DNA of 64,000 bases from Phymorhynchus buccinoides (lineage: Eukaryota > Mollusca > Gastropoda > Neogastropoda > Raphitomidae). The stretch is taken from positions 24,099,251 to 24,163,250 of the forward strand of contig CM065690.1 of the NCBI GenBank assembly GCA_017654935.2. The letters are read 5' to 3'. The position numbers were made by a program, and so were the translations under genes. How positions within the stretch are numbered: the stretch's first letter is position 1; each line of letters opens with the position of its first letter. Under the pieces are notes generated by a model. That model was not told the origin of the DNA and made no database searches. It saw only the letters and a program-made list of their open reading frames with translations. Of the stretch, positions 47,667 through 61,100 are shown in pieces.

Positions 47667-48166
47667 NNNNNNNNNNNNNNNNNNNNNNNNNNNNNNNNNN
47701 NNNNNNNNNNNNNNNNNNNNNNNNNNNNNNNNNNNNNNNNNNNNNNNNNNNNNNNNNNNNNNNNNNNNNNNNNNNNNNNNNNNNNNNNNNNNNNNNNNNN
47801 NNNNNNNNNNNNNNNNNNNNNNNNNNNNNNNNNNNNNNNNNNNNNNNNNNNNNNNNNNNNNNNNNNNNNNNNNNNNNNNNNNNNNNNNNNNNNNNNNNNN
47901 NNNNNNNNNNNNNNNNNNNNNNNNNNNNNNNNNNNNNNNNNNNNNNNNNNNNNNNNNNNNNNNNNNNNNNNNNNNNNNNNNNNNNNNNNNNNNNNNNNNN
48001 NNNNNNNNNNNNNNNNNNNNNNNNNNNNNNNNNNNNNNNNNNNNNNNNNNNNNNNNNNNNNNNNNNNNNNNNNNNNNNNNNNNNNNNNNNNNNNNNNNNN
48101 NNNNNNNNNNNNNNNNNNNNNNNNNNNNNNNNNNNNNNNNNNNNNNNNNNNNNNNNNNNNNNNNNN
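47667..48166. other. Assembly gap, 500 N
   Basis: Exactly 500 N, a conventional placeholder for a gap of unknown size. The satellite array begins at its right edge, so the gap probably hides more units. Confidence 0.98.
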
Positions 48167-49044
48167 ACATGCAACACAAGCGCAACTGAAGGTGAATGGC
48201 TTACCTACACAAACACCCTTTTCTGCCAGTTAACTGTAAACAGCTGTAGTCAATGTACTCTGTCTAATAATAATCTGGTGAAAGAGGAAAATAGTCAGAC
48301 ATAGTCAACTTAGCACTTAGTAGCCATTTCAGGGAAGGGAAGATAACTCTTGTTTAGACCCCCCAAATCGTGGCCCTTGACTTGAAAAGAAAAGAAATGA
48401 GCTCAATTGAACAGCTGACATTTCCCTATCTTTCTGGTAGGCCCAAAACATGTTCTTTCATAATGTTCTAGCTACTGTACATTGCTGATGATTGGTAAAG
48501 ATCTGGTGACAAGTGCAAGTTAGTCAGAAATGCTCATTTTTAGCAATCAGACATTAGCCTATCTATCAGAGAATGAGAGATGGAAAGAGAACACTTGAAT
48601 CTGTCAAACAGTAATCTGCTAAGTTGAAGAGCTCAGATTTGTCTTTTTTCCCATAAAAAAATCAAAACCTGCTTCTGTCATCTCAAAAGAAATAATCCCA
48701 GGCTGACCGTAACCCTATCAATTGCCAGAGAGTTGCTTCCCCCCCCTCCCCCCATCTCAAAAAAAAAAAGTTATAGGTATGTGAGCAACAAAAAGAACTT
48801 GAGAAAGCATTGGCAATATAATACTCTCCATTCAAAGGTTGAAGGCTGGTTTATGTTTTCACAGCTGTTTGTTCCTAGCTGACAGCCACGCCCCCCAAGA
48901 CAGAATACTGGTTGATCTAGCATTTTCACGCCCTAGTTTTGCTTACCAATCTCAAAGACAGGGTTTCATGTAGGCTAAGACACAGAAGACCTTTGAATAG
49001 AAGTCCAGTGTGCAAAGATTATGCATTTCACATTGTTATTATGA

Positions 49045-49077
49045 GGCGTGTGACCGTAAGCTTTTGGTGCACACGCC
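49045..49077. repeat. Hairpin inside every satellite unit
   Basis: GGCGTGTGACC (49045-49055) pairs with GGTGCACACGCC (49066-49077), one bulged base, 10-nt loop containing AAGCTT. Present in all units. Confidence 0.75.
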
Positions 49078-49114
49078 CTGTTGTTAGGGCTTGCGTTTGT
49101 TTCAGTTCCCATGT

Positions 49115-49186
49115 TAGCAATTGTTCACAAGGAGTGCAGGCCAGCCTGTAGGGCTGAAGCCATGCAATCCATGGAGACAATTGCTA
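49115..49186. repeat. 10-bp inverted repeat inside every satellite unit
   Basis: TAGCAATTGT (49115-49124) and ACAATTGCTA (49177-49186) enclose 52 bp that itself contains CCATGCAATCCATGG, nearly palindromic. Confidence 0.7.
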
Positions 49187-52100
49187 GGTTAAAAACATAC
49201 CAAACATGAGCTCACTTAAAACACCAGACTTAAAACGCTTCCATGAACATTGCGGTGGCAAACGAAATACATGCAACACAAGCGCAACTGAAGGTGAATG
49301 GCTTACCTACACAAACACCCTTTTCTGCCAGTTAACTGTAAACAGCTGTAGTCAATGTACTCTGTCTAATAATAATCTGGTGAAAGAGGAAAATAGTCAG
49401 ACATAGTCAACTTAGCACTTAGTAGCCATTTCAGGGAAGGGAAGATAACTCTTGTTTAGACCCCCCAAATCGTGGCCCTTGACTTGAAAAGAAAAGAAAT
49501 GAGCTCAATTGAACAGCTGACATTTCCCTATCTTTCTGGTAGGCCCAAAACATGTTCTTTCATAATGTTCTAGCTACTGTACATTGCTGATGATTGGTAA
49601 AGATCTGGTGACAAGTGCAAGTTAGTCAGAAATGCTCATTTTTAGCAATCAGACATTAGCCTATCTATCAGAGAATGAGAGATGGAAAGAGAACACTTGA
49701 ATCTGTCAAACAGTAATCTGCTAAGTTGAAGAGCTCAGATTTGTCTTTTTTCCCATAAAAAAATCAAAACCTGCTTCTGTCATCTCAAAAGAAATAATCC
49801 CAGGCTGACCGTAACCCTATCAATTGCCAGAGAGTTGCTTCCCCCCCCTCCCCCCAAAAAAAAAGTTATAGGTATGTGAGCAACAAAAAGAACTTGAGAA
49901 AGCATTGGCAATATAATACTCTCCATTCAAAGGTTGAAGGCTGGTTTATGTTTTCACAGCTGTTTGTTCCTAGCTGACAGCCAAGCCCCCCAAGACAGAA
50001 TACTGGTTGATCTAGCATTTTCACGCCCTAGTTTTGCTTACCAATCTCAAAGACAGGGTTTCATGTAGGCTAAGACACAGAAGACCTTTGAATAGAAGTC
50101 CAGTGTGCAAAGATTATGCATTTCACATTGTTATTATGAGGCGTGTGACCGTAAGCTTTTGGTGCACACGCCCTGTTGTTAGGGCTTGCGTTTGTTTCAG
50201 TTCCCATGTTAGCAATTGTTCACAAGGAGTGCAGGCCAGCCTGTAGGGCTGAAGCCATGCAATCCATGGAGACAATTGCTAGGTTAAAAACATACCAAAC
50301 ATGAGCTCACTTAAAACACCAGACTTAAAACGCTTCCATGAACATTGCGGTGGCAAACGAAATACATGCAACACAAGCGCAACTGAAGGTGAATGGCTTA
50401 CCTACACAAACACCCTTTTCTGCCAGTTAACTGTAAACAGCTGTAGTCAATGTACTCTGTCTAATAATAATCTGGTGAAAGAGGAAAATAGTCAGACATA
50501 GTCAACTTAGCACTTAGTAGCCATTTCAGGGAAGGGAAGATAACTCTTGTTTAGACCCCCCAAATCGTGGCCCTTGACTTGAAAAGAAAAGAAATGAGCT
50601 CAATTGAACAGCTGACATTTCCCTATCTTTCTGGTAGGCCCAAAACATGTTCTTTCATAATGTTCTAGCTACTGTACATTGCTGATGATTGGTAAAGATC
50701 TGGTGACAAGTGCAAGTTAGTCAGAAATGCTCATTTTTAGCAATCAGACATTAGCCTATCTATCAGAGAATGAGAGATGGAAAGAGAACACTTGAATCTG
50801 TCAAACAGTAATCTGCTAAGTTGAAGAGCTCAGATTTGTCTTTTTTCCCATAAAAAAATCAAAACCTGCTTCTGTCATCTCAAAAGAAATAATCCCAGGC
50901 TGACCGTAACCCTATCAATTGCCAGAGAGTTGCTTCCCCCCCCTCCCCCCAAAAAAAAAGTTATAGGTATGTGAGCAACAAAAAGAACTTGAGAAAGCAT
51001 TGGCAATATAATACTCTCCATTCAAAGGTTGAAGGCTGGTTTATGTTTTCACAGCTGTTTGTTCCTAGCTGACAGCCAAGCCCCCCAAGACAGAATACTG
51101 GTTGATCTAGCATTTTCACGCCCTAGTTTTGCTTACCAATCTCAAAGACAGGGTTTCATGTAGGCTAAGACACAGAAGACCTTTGAATAGAAGTCCAGTG
51201 TGCAAAGATTATGCATTTCACATTGTTATTATGAGGCGTGTGACCGTAAGCTTTTGGTGCACACGCCCTGTTGTTAGGGCTTGCGTTTGTTTCAGTTCCC
51301 ATGTTAGCAATTGTTCACAAGGAGTGCAGGCCAGCCTGTAGGGCTGAAGCCATGCAATCCATGGAGACAATTGCTAGGTTAAAAACATACCAAACATGAG
51401 CTCACTTAAAACACCAGACTTAAAACGCTTCCATGAACATTGCGGTGGCAAACGAAATACATGCAACACAAGCGCAACTGAAGGTGAATGGCTTACCTAC
51501 ACAAACACCCTTTTCTGCCAGTTAACTGTAAACAGCTGTAGTCAATGTACTCTGTCTAATAATAATCTGGTGAAAGAGGAAAATAGTCAGACATAGTCAA
51601 CTTAGCACTTAGTAGCCATTTCAGGGAAGGGAAGATAACTCTTGTTTAGACCCCCCAAATCGTGGCCCTTGACTTGAAAAGAAAAGAAATGAGCTCAATT
51701 GAACAGCTGACATTTCCCTATCTTTCTGGTAGGCCCAAAACATGTTCTTTCATAATGTTCTAGCTACTGTACATTGCTGATGATTGGTAAAGATCTGGTG
51801 ACAAGTGCAAGTTAGTCAGAAATGCTCATTTTTAGCAATCAGACATTAGCCTATCTATCAGAGAATGAGAGATGGAAAGAGAACACTTGAATCTGTCAAA
51901 CAGTAATCTGCTAAGTTGAAGAGCTCAGATTTGTCTTTTTTCCCATAAAAAAATCAAAACCTGCTTCTGTCATCTCAAAAGAAATAATCCCAGGCTGACC
52001 GTAACCCTATCAATTGCCAGAGAGTTGCTTCCCCCCCTCCCCCCCAAAAAAAAAGTTATAGGTATGTGAGCAACAAAAAGAACTTGAGAAAGCATTGGCA

Positions 52101-55100
52101 ATATAATACTCTCCATTCAAAGGTTGAAGGCTGGTTTATGTTTTCACAGCTGTTTGTTCCTAGCTGACAGCCAAGCCCCCCAAGACAGAATACTGGTTGA
52201 TCTAGCATTTTCACGCCCTAGTTTTGCTTACCAATCTCAAAGACAGGGTTTCATGTAGGCTAAGACACAGAAGACCTTTGAATAGAAGTCCAGTGTGCAA
52301 AGATTATGCATTTCACATTGTTATTATGAGGCGTGTGACCGTAAGCTTTTGGTGCACACGCCCTGTTGTTAGGGCTTGCGTTTGTTTCAGTTCCCATGTT
52401 AGCAATTGTTCACAAGGAGTGCAGGCCAGCCTGTAGGGCTGAAGCCATGCAATCCATGGAGACAATTGCTAGGTTAAAAACATACCAAACATGAGCTCAC
52501 TTAAAACACCAGACTTAAAACGCTTCCATGAACATTGCGGTGGCAAACGAAATACATGCAACACAAGCGCAACTGAAGGTGAATGGCTTACCTACACAAA
52601 CACCCTTTTCTGCCAGTTAACTGTAAACAGCTGTAGTCAATGTACTCTGTCTAATAATAATCTGGTGAAAGAGGAAAATAGTCAGACATAGTCAACTTAG
52701 CACTTAGTAGCCATTTCAGGGAAGGGAAGATAACTCTTGTTTAGACCCCCCAAATCGTGGCCCTTGACTTGAAAAGAAAAGAAATGAGCTCAATTGAACA
52801 GCTGACATTTCCCTATCTTTCTGGTAGGCCCAAAACATGTTCTTTCATAATGTTCTAGCTACTGTACATTGCTGATGATTGGTAAAGATCTGGTGACAAG
52901 TGCAAGTTAGTCAGAAATGCTCATTTTTAGCAATCAGACATTAGCCTATCTATCAGAGAATGAGAGATGGAAAGAGAACACTTGAATCTGTCAAACAGTA
53001 ATCTGCTAAGTTGAAGAGCTCAGATTTGTCTTTTTTCCCATAAAAAAATCAAAACCTGCTTCTGTCATCTCAAAAAAAAATCCCAGGCTTCTGTCATCTC
53101 AAAAGAAATAATCCCAGGCTGACCGTAACCCTATCAATTGCCAGAGAGTTGCTTCCCCCCCCTCCCCCCAAAAAAAAAGTTATAGGTATGTGAGCAACAA
53201 AAAGAACTTGAGAAAGCATTGGCAATATAATACTCTCCATTCAAAGGTTGAAGGCTGGTTTATGTTTTCACAGCTGTTTGTTCCTAGCTGACAGCCAAGC
53301 CCCCCAAGACAGAATACTGGTTGATCTAGCATTTTCACGCCCTAGTTTTGCTTACCAATCTCAAAGACAGGGTTTCATGTAGGCTAAGACACAGAAGACC
53401 TTTGAATAGAAGTCCAGTGTGCAAAGATTATGCATTTCACATTGTTATTATGAGGCGTGTGACCGTAAGCTTTTGGTGCACACGCCCTGTTGTTAGGGCT
53501 TGCGTTTGTTTCAGTTCCCATGTTAGCAATTGTTCACAAGGAGTGCAGGCCAGCCTGTAGGGCTGAAGCCATGCAATCCATGGAGACAATTGCTAGGTTA
53601 AAAACATACCAAACATGAGCTCACTTAAAACACCAGACTTAAAACGCTTCCATGAACATTGCGGTGGCAAACGAAATACATGCAACACAAGCGCAACTGA
53701 AGGTGAATGGCTTACCTACACAAACACCCTTTTCTGCCAGTTAACTGTAAACAGCTGTAGTCAATGTACTCTGTCTAATAATAATCTGGTGAAAGAGGAA
53801 AATAGTCAGACATAGTCAACTTAGCACTTAGTAGCCATTTCAGGGAAGGGAAGATAACTCTTGTTTAGACCCCCCAAATCGTGGCCCTTGACTTGAAAAG
53901 AAAAGAAATGAGCTCAATTGAACAGCTGACATTTCCCTATCTTTCTGGTAGGCCCAAAACATGTTCTTTCATAATGTTCTAGCTACTGTACATTGCTGAT
54001 GATTGGTAAAGATCTGGTGACAAGTGCAAGTTAGTCAGAAATGCTCATTTTTAGCAATCAGACATTAGCCTATCTATCAGAGAATGAGAGATGGAAAGAG
54101 AACACTTGAATCTGTCAAACAGTAATCTGCTAAGTTGAAGAGCTCAGATTTGTCTTTTTTCCCATAAAAAAATCAAAACCTGCTTCTGTCATCTCAAAAG
54201 AAATAATCCCAGGCTGACCGTAACCCTATCAATTGCCAGAGAGTTGCTTCCCCCCCCTCCCCCCAAAAAAAAAGTTATAGGTATGTGAGCAACAAAAAGA
54301 ACTTGAGAAAGCATTGGCAATATAATACTCTCCATTCAAAGGTTGAAGGCTGGTTTATGTTTTCACAGCTGTTTGTTCCTAGCTGACAGCCACGCCCCCC
54401 AAGACAGAATACTGGTTGATCTAGCATTTTCACGCCCTAGTTTTGCTTGAGAAAGCATTGGCAATATAATACCAATCTCAAAGACAGGGTTTCATGTAGG
54501 CTAAGACACAGAAGACCTTTGAATAGAAGTCCAGTGTGCAAAGATTATGCATTTCACATTGTTATTATGAGGCGTGTGACCGTAAGCTTTTGGTGCACAC
54601 GCCCTGTTGTTAGGGCTTGCGTTTGTTTCAGTTCCCATGTTAGCAATTGTTCACAAGGAGTGCAGGCCAGCCTGTAGGGCTGAAGCCATGCAATCCATGG
54701 AGACAATTGCTAGGTTAAAAACATACCAAACATGAGCTCACTTAAAACACCAGACTTAAAACGCTTCCATGAACATTGCGGTGGCAAACGAAATACATGC
54801 AACACAAGCGCAACTGAAGGTGAATGGCTTACCTACACAAACACCCTTTTCTGCCAGTTAACTGTAAACAGCTGTAGTCAATGTACTCTGTCTAATAATA
54901 ATCTGGTGAAAGAGGAAAATAGTCAGACATAGTCAACTTAGCACTTAGTAGCCATTTCAGGGAAGGGAAGATAACTCTTGTTTAGACCCCCCAAATCGTG
55001 GCCCTTGACTTGAAAAGAAAAGAAATGAGCTCAATTGAACAGCTGACATTTCCCTATCTTTCTGGTAGGCCCAAAACATGTTCTTTCATAATGTTCTAGC

Positions 55101-58100
55101 TACTGTACATTGCTGATGATTGGTAAAGATCTGGTGACAAGTGCAAGTTAGTCAGAAATGCTCATTTTTAGCAATCAGACATTAGCCTATCTATCAGAGA
55201 ATGAGAGATGGAAAGAGAACACTTGAATCTGTCAAACAGTAATCTGCTAAGTTGAAGAGCTCAGATTTGTCTTTTTTCCCATAAAAAAATCAAAACCTGC
55301 TTCTGTCATCTCAAAAGAAATAATCCCAGGCTGACCGTAACCCTATCAATTGCCAGAGAGTTGCTTCCCCCCCCTCCCCAATGTGAAATGCAAAAAAAAG
55401 TTATAGGTATGTGAGCAACAAAAAGAACTTGAGAAAGCATTGGCCCCCAAAAAAAAAGTTATAGGTATGTGAGCAACAAAAAGAACTTGAGAAAGCATTG
55501 GCAATATAATACTCTCCATTCAAAGGTTGAAGGCTGGTTTATGTTTTCACAGCTGTTTGTTCCTAGCTGACAGCCACGCCCCCCAAGACAGAATACTGGT
55601 TGATCTAGCATTTTCACGCCCTAGTTTTGCTTACCAATCTCAAAGACAGGGTTTCATGTAGGCTAAGACACAGAAGACCTTTGAATAGAAGTCCAGTGTG
55701 CAAAGATTATGCATTTCACATTGTTATTATGAGGCGTGTGACCGTAAGCTTTTGGTGCACACGCCCTGTTGTTAGGGCTTGCGTTTGTTTCAGTTCCCAT
55801 GTTAGCAATTGTTCACAAGGAGTGCAGGCCAGCCTGTAGGGCTGAAGCCATGCAATCCATGGAGACAATTGCTAGGTTAAAAACATACCAAACATGAGCT
55901 CACTTAAAACACCAGACTTAAAACGCTTCCATGAACATTGCGGTGGCAAACGAAATACATGCAACACAAGCGCAACTGAAGGTGAATGGCTTACCTACAC
56001 AAACACCCTTTTCTGCCAGTTAACTGTAAACAGCTGTAGTCAATGTACTCTGTCTAATAATAATCTGGTGAAAGAGGAAAATAGTCAGACATAGTCAACT
56101 TAGCACTTAGTAGCCATTTCAGGGAAGGGAAGATAACTCTTGTTTAGACCCCCCAAATCGTGGCCCTTGACTTGAAAAGAAAAGAAATGAGCTCAATTGA
56201 ACAGCTGACATTTCCCTATCTTTCTGGTAGGCCCAAAACATGTTCTTTCATAATGTTCTAGCTACTGTACATTGCTGATGATTGGTAAAGATCTGGTGAC
56301 AAGTGCAAGTTAGTCAGAAATGCTCATTTTTAGCAATCAGACATTAGCCTATCTATCAGAGAATGAGAGATGGAAAGAGAACACTTGAATCTGTCAAACA
56401 GTAATCTGCTAAGTTGAAGAGCTCAGATTTGTCTTTTTTCCCATAAAAAAATCAAAACCTGCTTCTGTCATCTCAAAAGAAATAATCCCAGGCTGACCGT
56501 AACCCTATCAATTGCCAGAGAGTTGCTTCCCCCCCCCTCCCCCCCAAAAAAAAAGTTATAGGTATGTGAGCAACAAAAAGAACTTGAGAAAGCATTGGCA
56601 ATATAATACTCTCCATTCAAAGGTTGAAGGCTGGTTTATGTTTTCACAGCTGTTTGTTCCTAGCTGACAGCCACGCCCCCCAAGACAGAATACTGGTTGA
56701 TCTAGCATTTTCACGCCCTAGTTTTGCTTACCAATCTCAAAGACAGGGTTTCATGTAGGCTAAGACACAGAAGACCTTTGAATAGAAGTCCAGTGTGCAA
56801 AGATTATGCATTTCACATTGTTATTATGAGGCGTGTGACCGTAAGCTTTTGGTGCACACGCCCTGTTGTTAGGGCTTGCGTTTGTTTCAGTTCCCATGTT
56901 AGCAATTGTTCACAAGGAGTGCAGGCCAGCCTGTAGGGCTGAAGCCATGCAATCCATGGAGACAATTGCTAGGTTAAAAACATACCAAACATGAGCTCAC
57001 TTAAAACACCAGACTTAAAACGCTTCCATGAACATTGCGGTGGCAAACGAAATACATGCAACACAAGCGCAACTGAAGGTGAATGGCTTACCTACACAAA
57101 CACCCTTTTCTGCCAGTTAACTGTAAACAGCTGTAGTCAATGTACTCTGTCTAATAATAATCTGGTGAAAGAGGAAAATAGTCAGACATAGTCAACTTAG
57201 CACTTAGTAGCCATTTCAGGGAAGGGAAGATAACTCTTGTTTAGACCCCCCAAATCGTGGCCCTTGACTTGAAAAGAAAAGAAATGAGCTCAATTGAACA
57301 GCTGACATTTCCCTATCTTTCTGGTAGGCCCAAAACATGTTCTTTCATAATGTTCTAGCTACTGTACATTGCTGATGATTGGTAAAGATCTGGTGACAAG
57401 TGCAAGTTAGTCAGAAATGCTCATTTTTAGCAATCAGACATTAGCCTATCTATCAGAGAATGAGAGATGGAAAGAGAACACTTGAATCTGTCAAACAGTA
57501 ATCTGCTAAGTTGAAGAGCTCAGATTTGTCTTTTTTCCCATAAAAAAATCAAAACCTGCTTCTGTCATCTCAAAAGAAATAATCCCAGGCTGACCGTAAC
57601 CCTATCAATTGCCAGAGAGTTGCTTCCCCCCCCTCCCCCCAAAAAAAAAGTTATAGGTATGTGAGCAACAAAAAGAACTTGAGAAAGCATTGGCAATATA
57701 ATACTCTCCATTCAAAGGTTGAAGGCTGGTTTATGTTTTCACAGCTGTTTGTTCCTAGCTGACAGCCACGCCCCCCAAGACAGAATACTGGTTGATCTAG
57801 CATTTTCACGCCCTAGTTTTGCTTACCAATCTCAAAGACAGGGTTTCATGTAGGCTAAGACACAGAAGACCTTTGAATAGAAGTCCAGTGTGCAAAGATT
57901 ATGCATTTCACATTGTTATTATGAGGCGTGTGACCGTAAGCTTTTGGTGCACACGCCCTGTTGTTAGGGCTTGCGTTTGTTTCAGTTCCCATGTTAGCAA
58001 TTGTTCACAAGGAGTGCAGGCCAGCCTGTAGGGCTGAAGCCATGCAATCCATGGAGACAATTGCTAGGTTAAAAACATACCAAACATGAGCTCACTTAAA

Positions 58101-61100
58101 ACACCAGACTTAAAACGCTTCCATGAACATTGCGGTGGCAAACGAAATACATGCAACACAAGCGCAACTGAAGGTGAATGGCTTACCTACACAAACACCC
58201 TTTTCTGCCAGTTAACTGTAAACAGCTGTAGTCAATGTACTCTGTCTAATAATAATCTGGTGAAAGAGGAAAATAGTCAGACATAGTCAACTTAGCACTT
58301 AGTAGCCATTTCAGGGAAGGGAAGATAACTCTTGTTTAGACCCCCCAAATCGTGGCCCTTGACTTGAAAAGAAAAGAAATGAGCTCAATTGAACAGCTGA
58401 CATTTCCCTATCTTTCTGGTAGGCCCAAAACATGTTCTTTCATAATGTTCTAGCTACTGTACATTGCTGATGATTGGTAAAGATCTGGTGACAAGTGCAA
58501 GTTAGTCAGAAATGCTCATTTTTAGCAATCAGACATTAGCCTATCTATCAGAGAATGAGAGATGGAAAGAGAACACTTGAATCTGTCAAACAGTAATCTG
58601 CTAAGTTGAAGAGCTCAGATTTGTCTTTTTTCCCATAAAAAAATCAAAACCTGCTTCTGTCATCTCAAAAGAAATAATCCCAGGCTGACCGTAACCCTAT
58701 CAATTGCCAGAGAGTTGCTTCCCCCCCTCCCCCCAAAAAAAAAGTTATAGGTATGTGAGCAACAAAAAGAACTTGAGAAAGCATTGGCAATATAATACTC
58801 TCCATTCAAAGGTTGAAGGCTGGTTTATGTTTTCACAGCTGTTTGTTCCTAGCTGACAGCCAAGCCCCCCAAGACAGAATACTGGTTGATCTAGCATTTT
58901 CACGCCCTAGTTTTGCTTACCAATCTCAAAGACAGGGTTTCATGTAGGCTAAGACACAGAAGACCTTTGAATAGAAGTCCAGTGTGCAAAGATTATGCAT
59001 TTCACATTGTTATTATGAGGCGTGTGACCGTAAGCTTTTGGTGCACACGCCCTGTTGTTAGGGCTTGCGTTTGTTTCAGTTCCCATGTTAGCAATTGTTC
59101 ACAAGGAGTGCAGGCCAGCCTGTAGGGCTGAAGCCATGCAATCCATGGAGACAATTGCTAGGTTAAAAACATACCAAACATGAGCTCACTTAAAACACCA
59201 GACTTAAAACGCTTCCATGAACATTGCGGTGGCAAACGAAATACATGCAACACAAGCGCAACTGAAGGTGAATGGCTTACCTACACAAACACCCTTTTCT
59301 GCCAGTTAACTGTAAACAGCTGTAGTCAATGTACTCTGTCTAATAATAATCTGGTGAAAGAGGAAAATAGTCAGACATAGTCAACTTAGCACTTAGTAGC
59401 CATTTCAGGGAAGGGAAGATAACTCTTGTTTAGACCCCCCAAATCGTGGCCCTTGACTTGAAAAGAAAAGAAATGAGCTCAATTGAACAGCTGACATTTC
59501 CCTATCTTTCTGGTAGGCCCAAAACATGTTCTTTCATAATGTTCTAGCTACTGTACATTGCTGATGATTGGTAAAGATCTGGTGACAAGTGCAAGTTAGT
59601 CAGAAATGCTCATTTTTAGCAATCAGACATTAGCCTATCTATCAGAGAATGAGAGATGGAAAGAGAACACTTGAATCTGTCAAACAGTAATCTGCTAAGT
59701 TGAAGAGCTCAGATTTGTCTTTTTTCCCATAAAAAAATCAAAACCTGCTTCTGTCATCTCAAAAGAAATAATCCCAGGCTGACCGTAACCCTATCAATTG
59801 CCAGAGAGTTGCTTCCCCCCCCTCCCCCCCAAAAAAAAAGTTATAGGTATGTGAGCAACAAAAAGAACTTGAGAAAGCATTGGCAATATAATACTCTCCA
59901 TTCAAAGGTTGAAGGCTGGTTTATGTTTTCACAGCTGTTTGTTCCTAGCTGACAGCCACGCCCCCCAAGACAGAATACTGGTTGATCTAGCATTTTCACG
60001 CCCTAGTTTTGCTTACCAATCTCAAAGACAGGGTTTCATGTAGGCTAAGACACAGAAGACCTTTGAATAGAAGTCCAGTGTGCAAAGATTATGCATTTCA
60101 CATTGTTATTATGAGGCGTGTGACCGTAAGCTTTTGGTGCACACGCCCTGTTGTTAGGGCTTGCGTTTGTTTCAGTTCCCATGTTAGCAATTGTTCACAA
60201 GGAGTGCAGGCCAGCCTGTAGGGCTGAAGCCATGCAATCCATGGAGACAATTGCTAGGTTAAAAACATACCAAACATGAGCTCACTTAAAACACCAGACT
60301 TAAAACGCTTCCATGAACATTGCGGTGGCAAACGAAATACATGCAACACAAGCGCAACTGAAGGTGAATGGCTTACCTACACAAACACCCTTTTCTGCCA
60401 GTTAACTGTAAACAGCTGTAGTCAATGTACTCTGTCTAATAATAATCTGGTGAAAGAGGAAAATAGTCAGACATAGTCAACTTAGCACTTAGTAGCCATT
60501 TCAGGGAAGGGAAGATAACTCTTGTTTAGACCCCCCAAATCGTGGCCCTTGACTTGAAAAGAAAAGAAATGAGCTCAATTGAACAGCTGACATTTCCCTA
60601 TCTTTCTGGTAGGCCCAAAACATGTTCTTTCATAATGTTCTAGCTACTGTACATTGCTGATGATTGGTAAAGATCTGGTGACAAGTGCAAGTTAGTCAGA
60701 AATGCTCATTTTTAGCAATCAGACATTAGCCTATCTATCAGAGAATGAGAGATGGAAAGAGAACACTTGAATCTGTCAAACAGTAATCTGCTAAGTTGAA
60801 GAGCTCAGATTTGTCTTTTTTCCCATAAAAAAATCAAAACCTGCTTCTGTCATCTCAAAAGAAATAATCCCAGGCTGACCGTAACCCTATCAATTGCCAG
60901 AGAGTTGCTTCCCCCCCCTCCCCCCCAAAAAAAAAGTTATAGGTATGTGAGCAACAAAAAGAACTTGAGAAAGCATTGGCAATATAATACTCTCCATTCA
61001 AAGGTTGAAGGCTGGTTTATGTTTTCACAGCTGTTTGTTCCTAGCTGACAGCCACGCCCCCCAAGACAGAATACTGGTTGATCTAGCATTTTCACGCCCT

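Noticed and set aside
47616..48233. Open frames across the N stretch
   Set aside because: N bases carry no information; the frames are artefacts of the gap.
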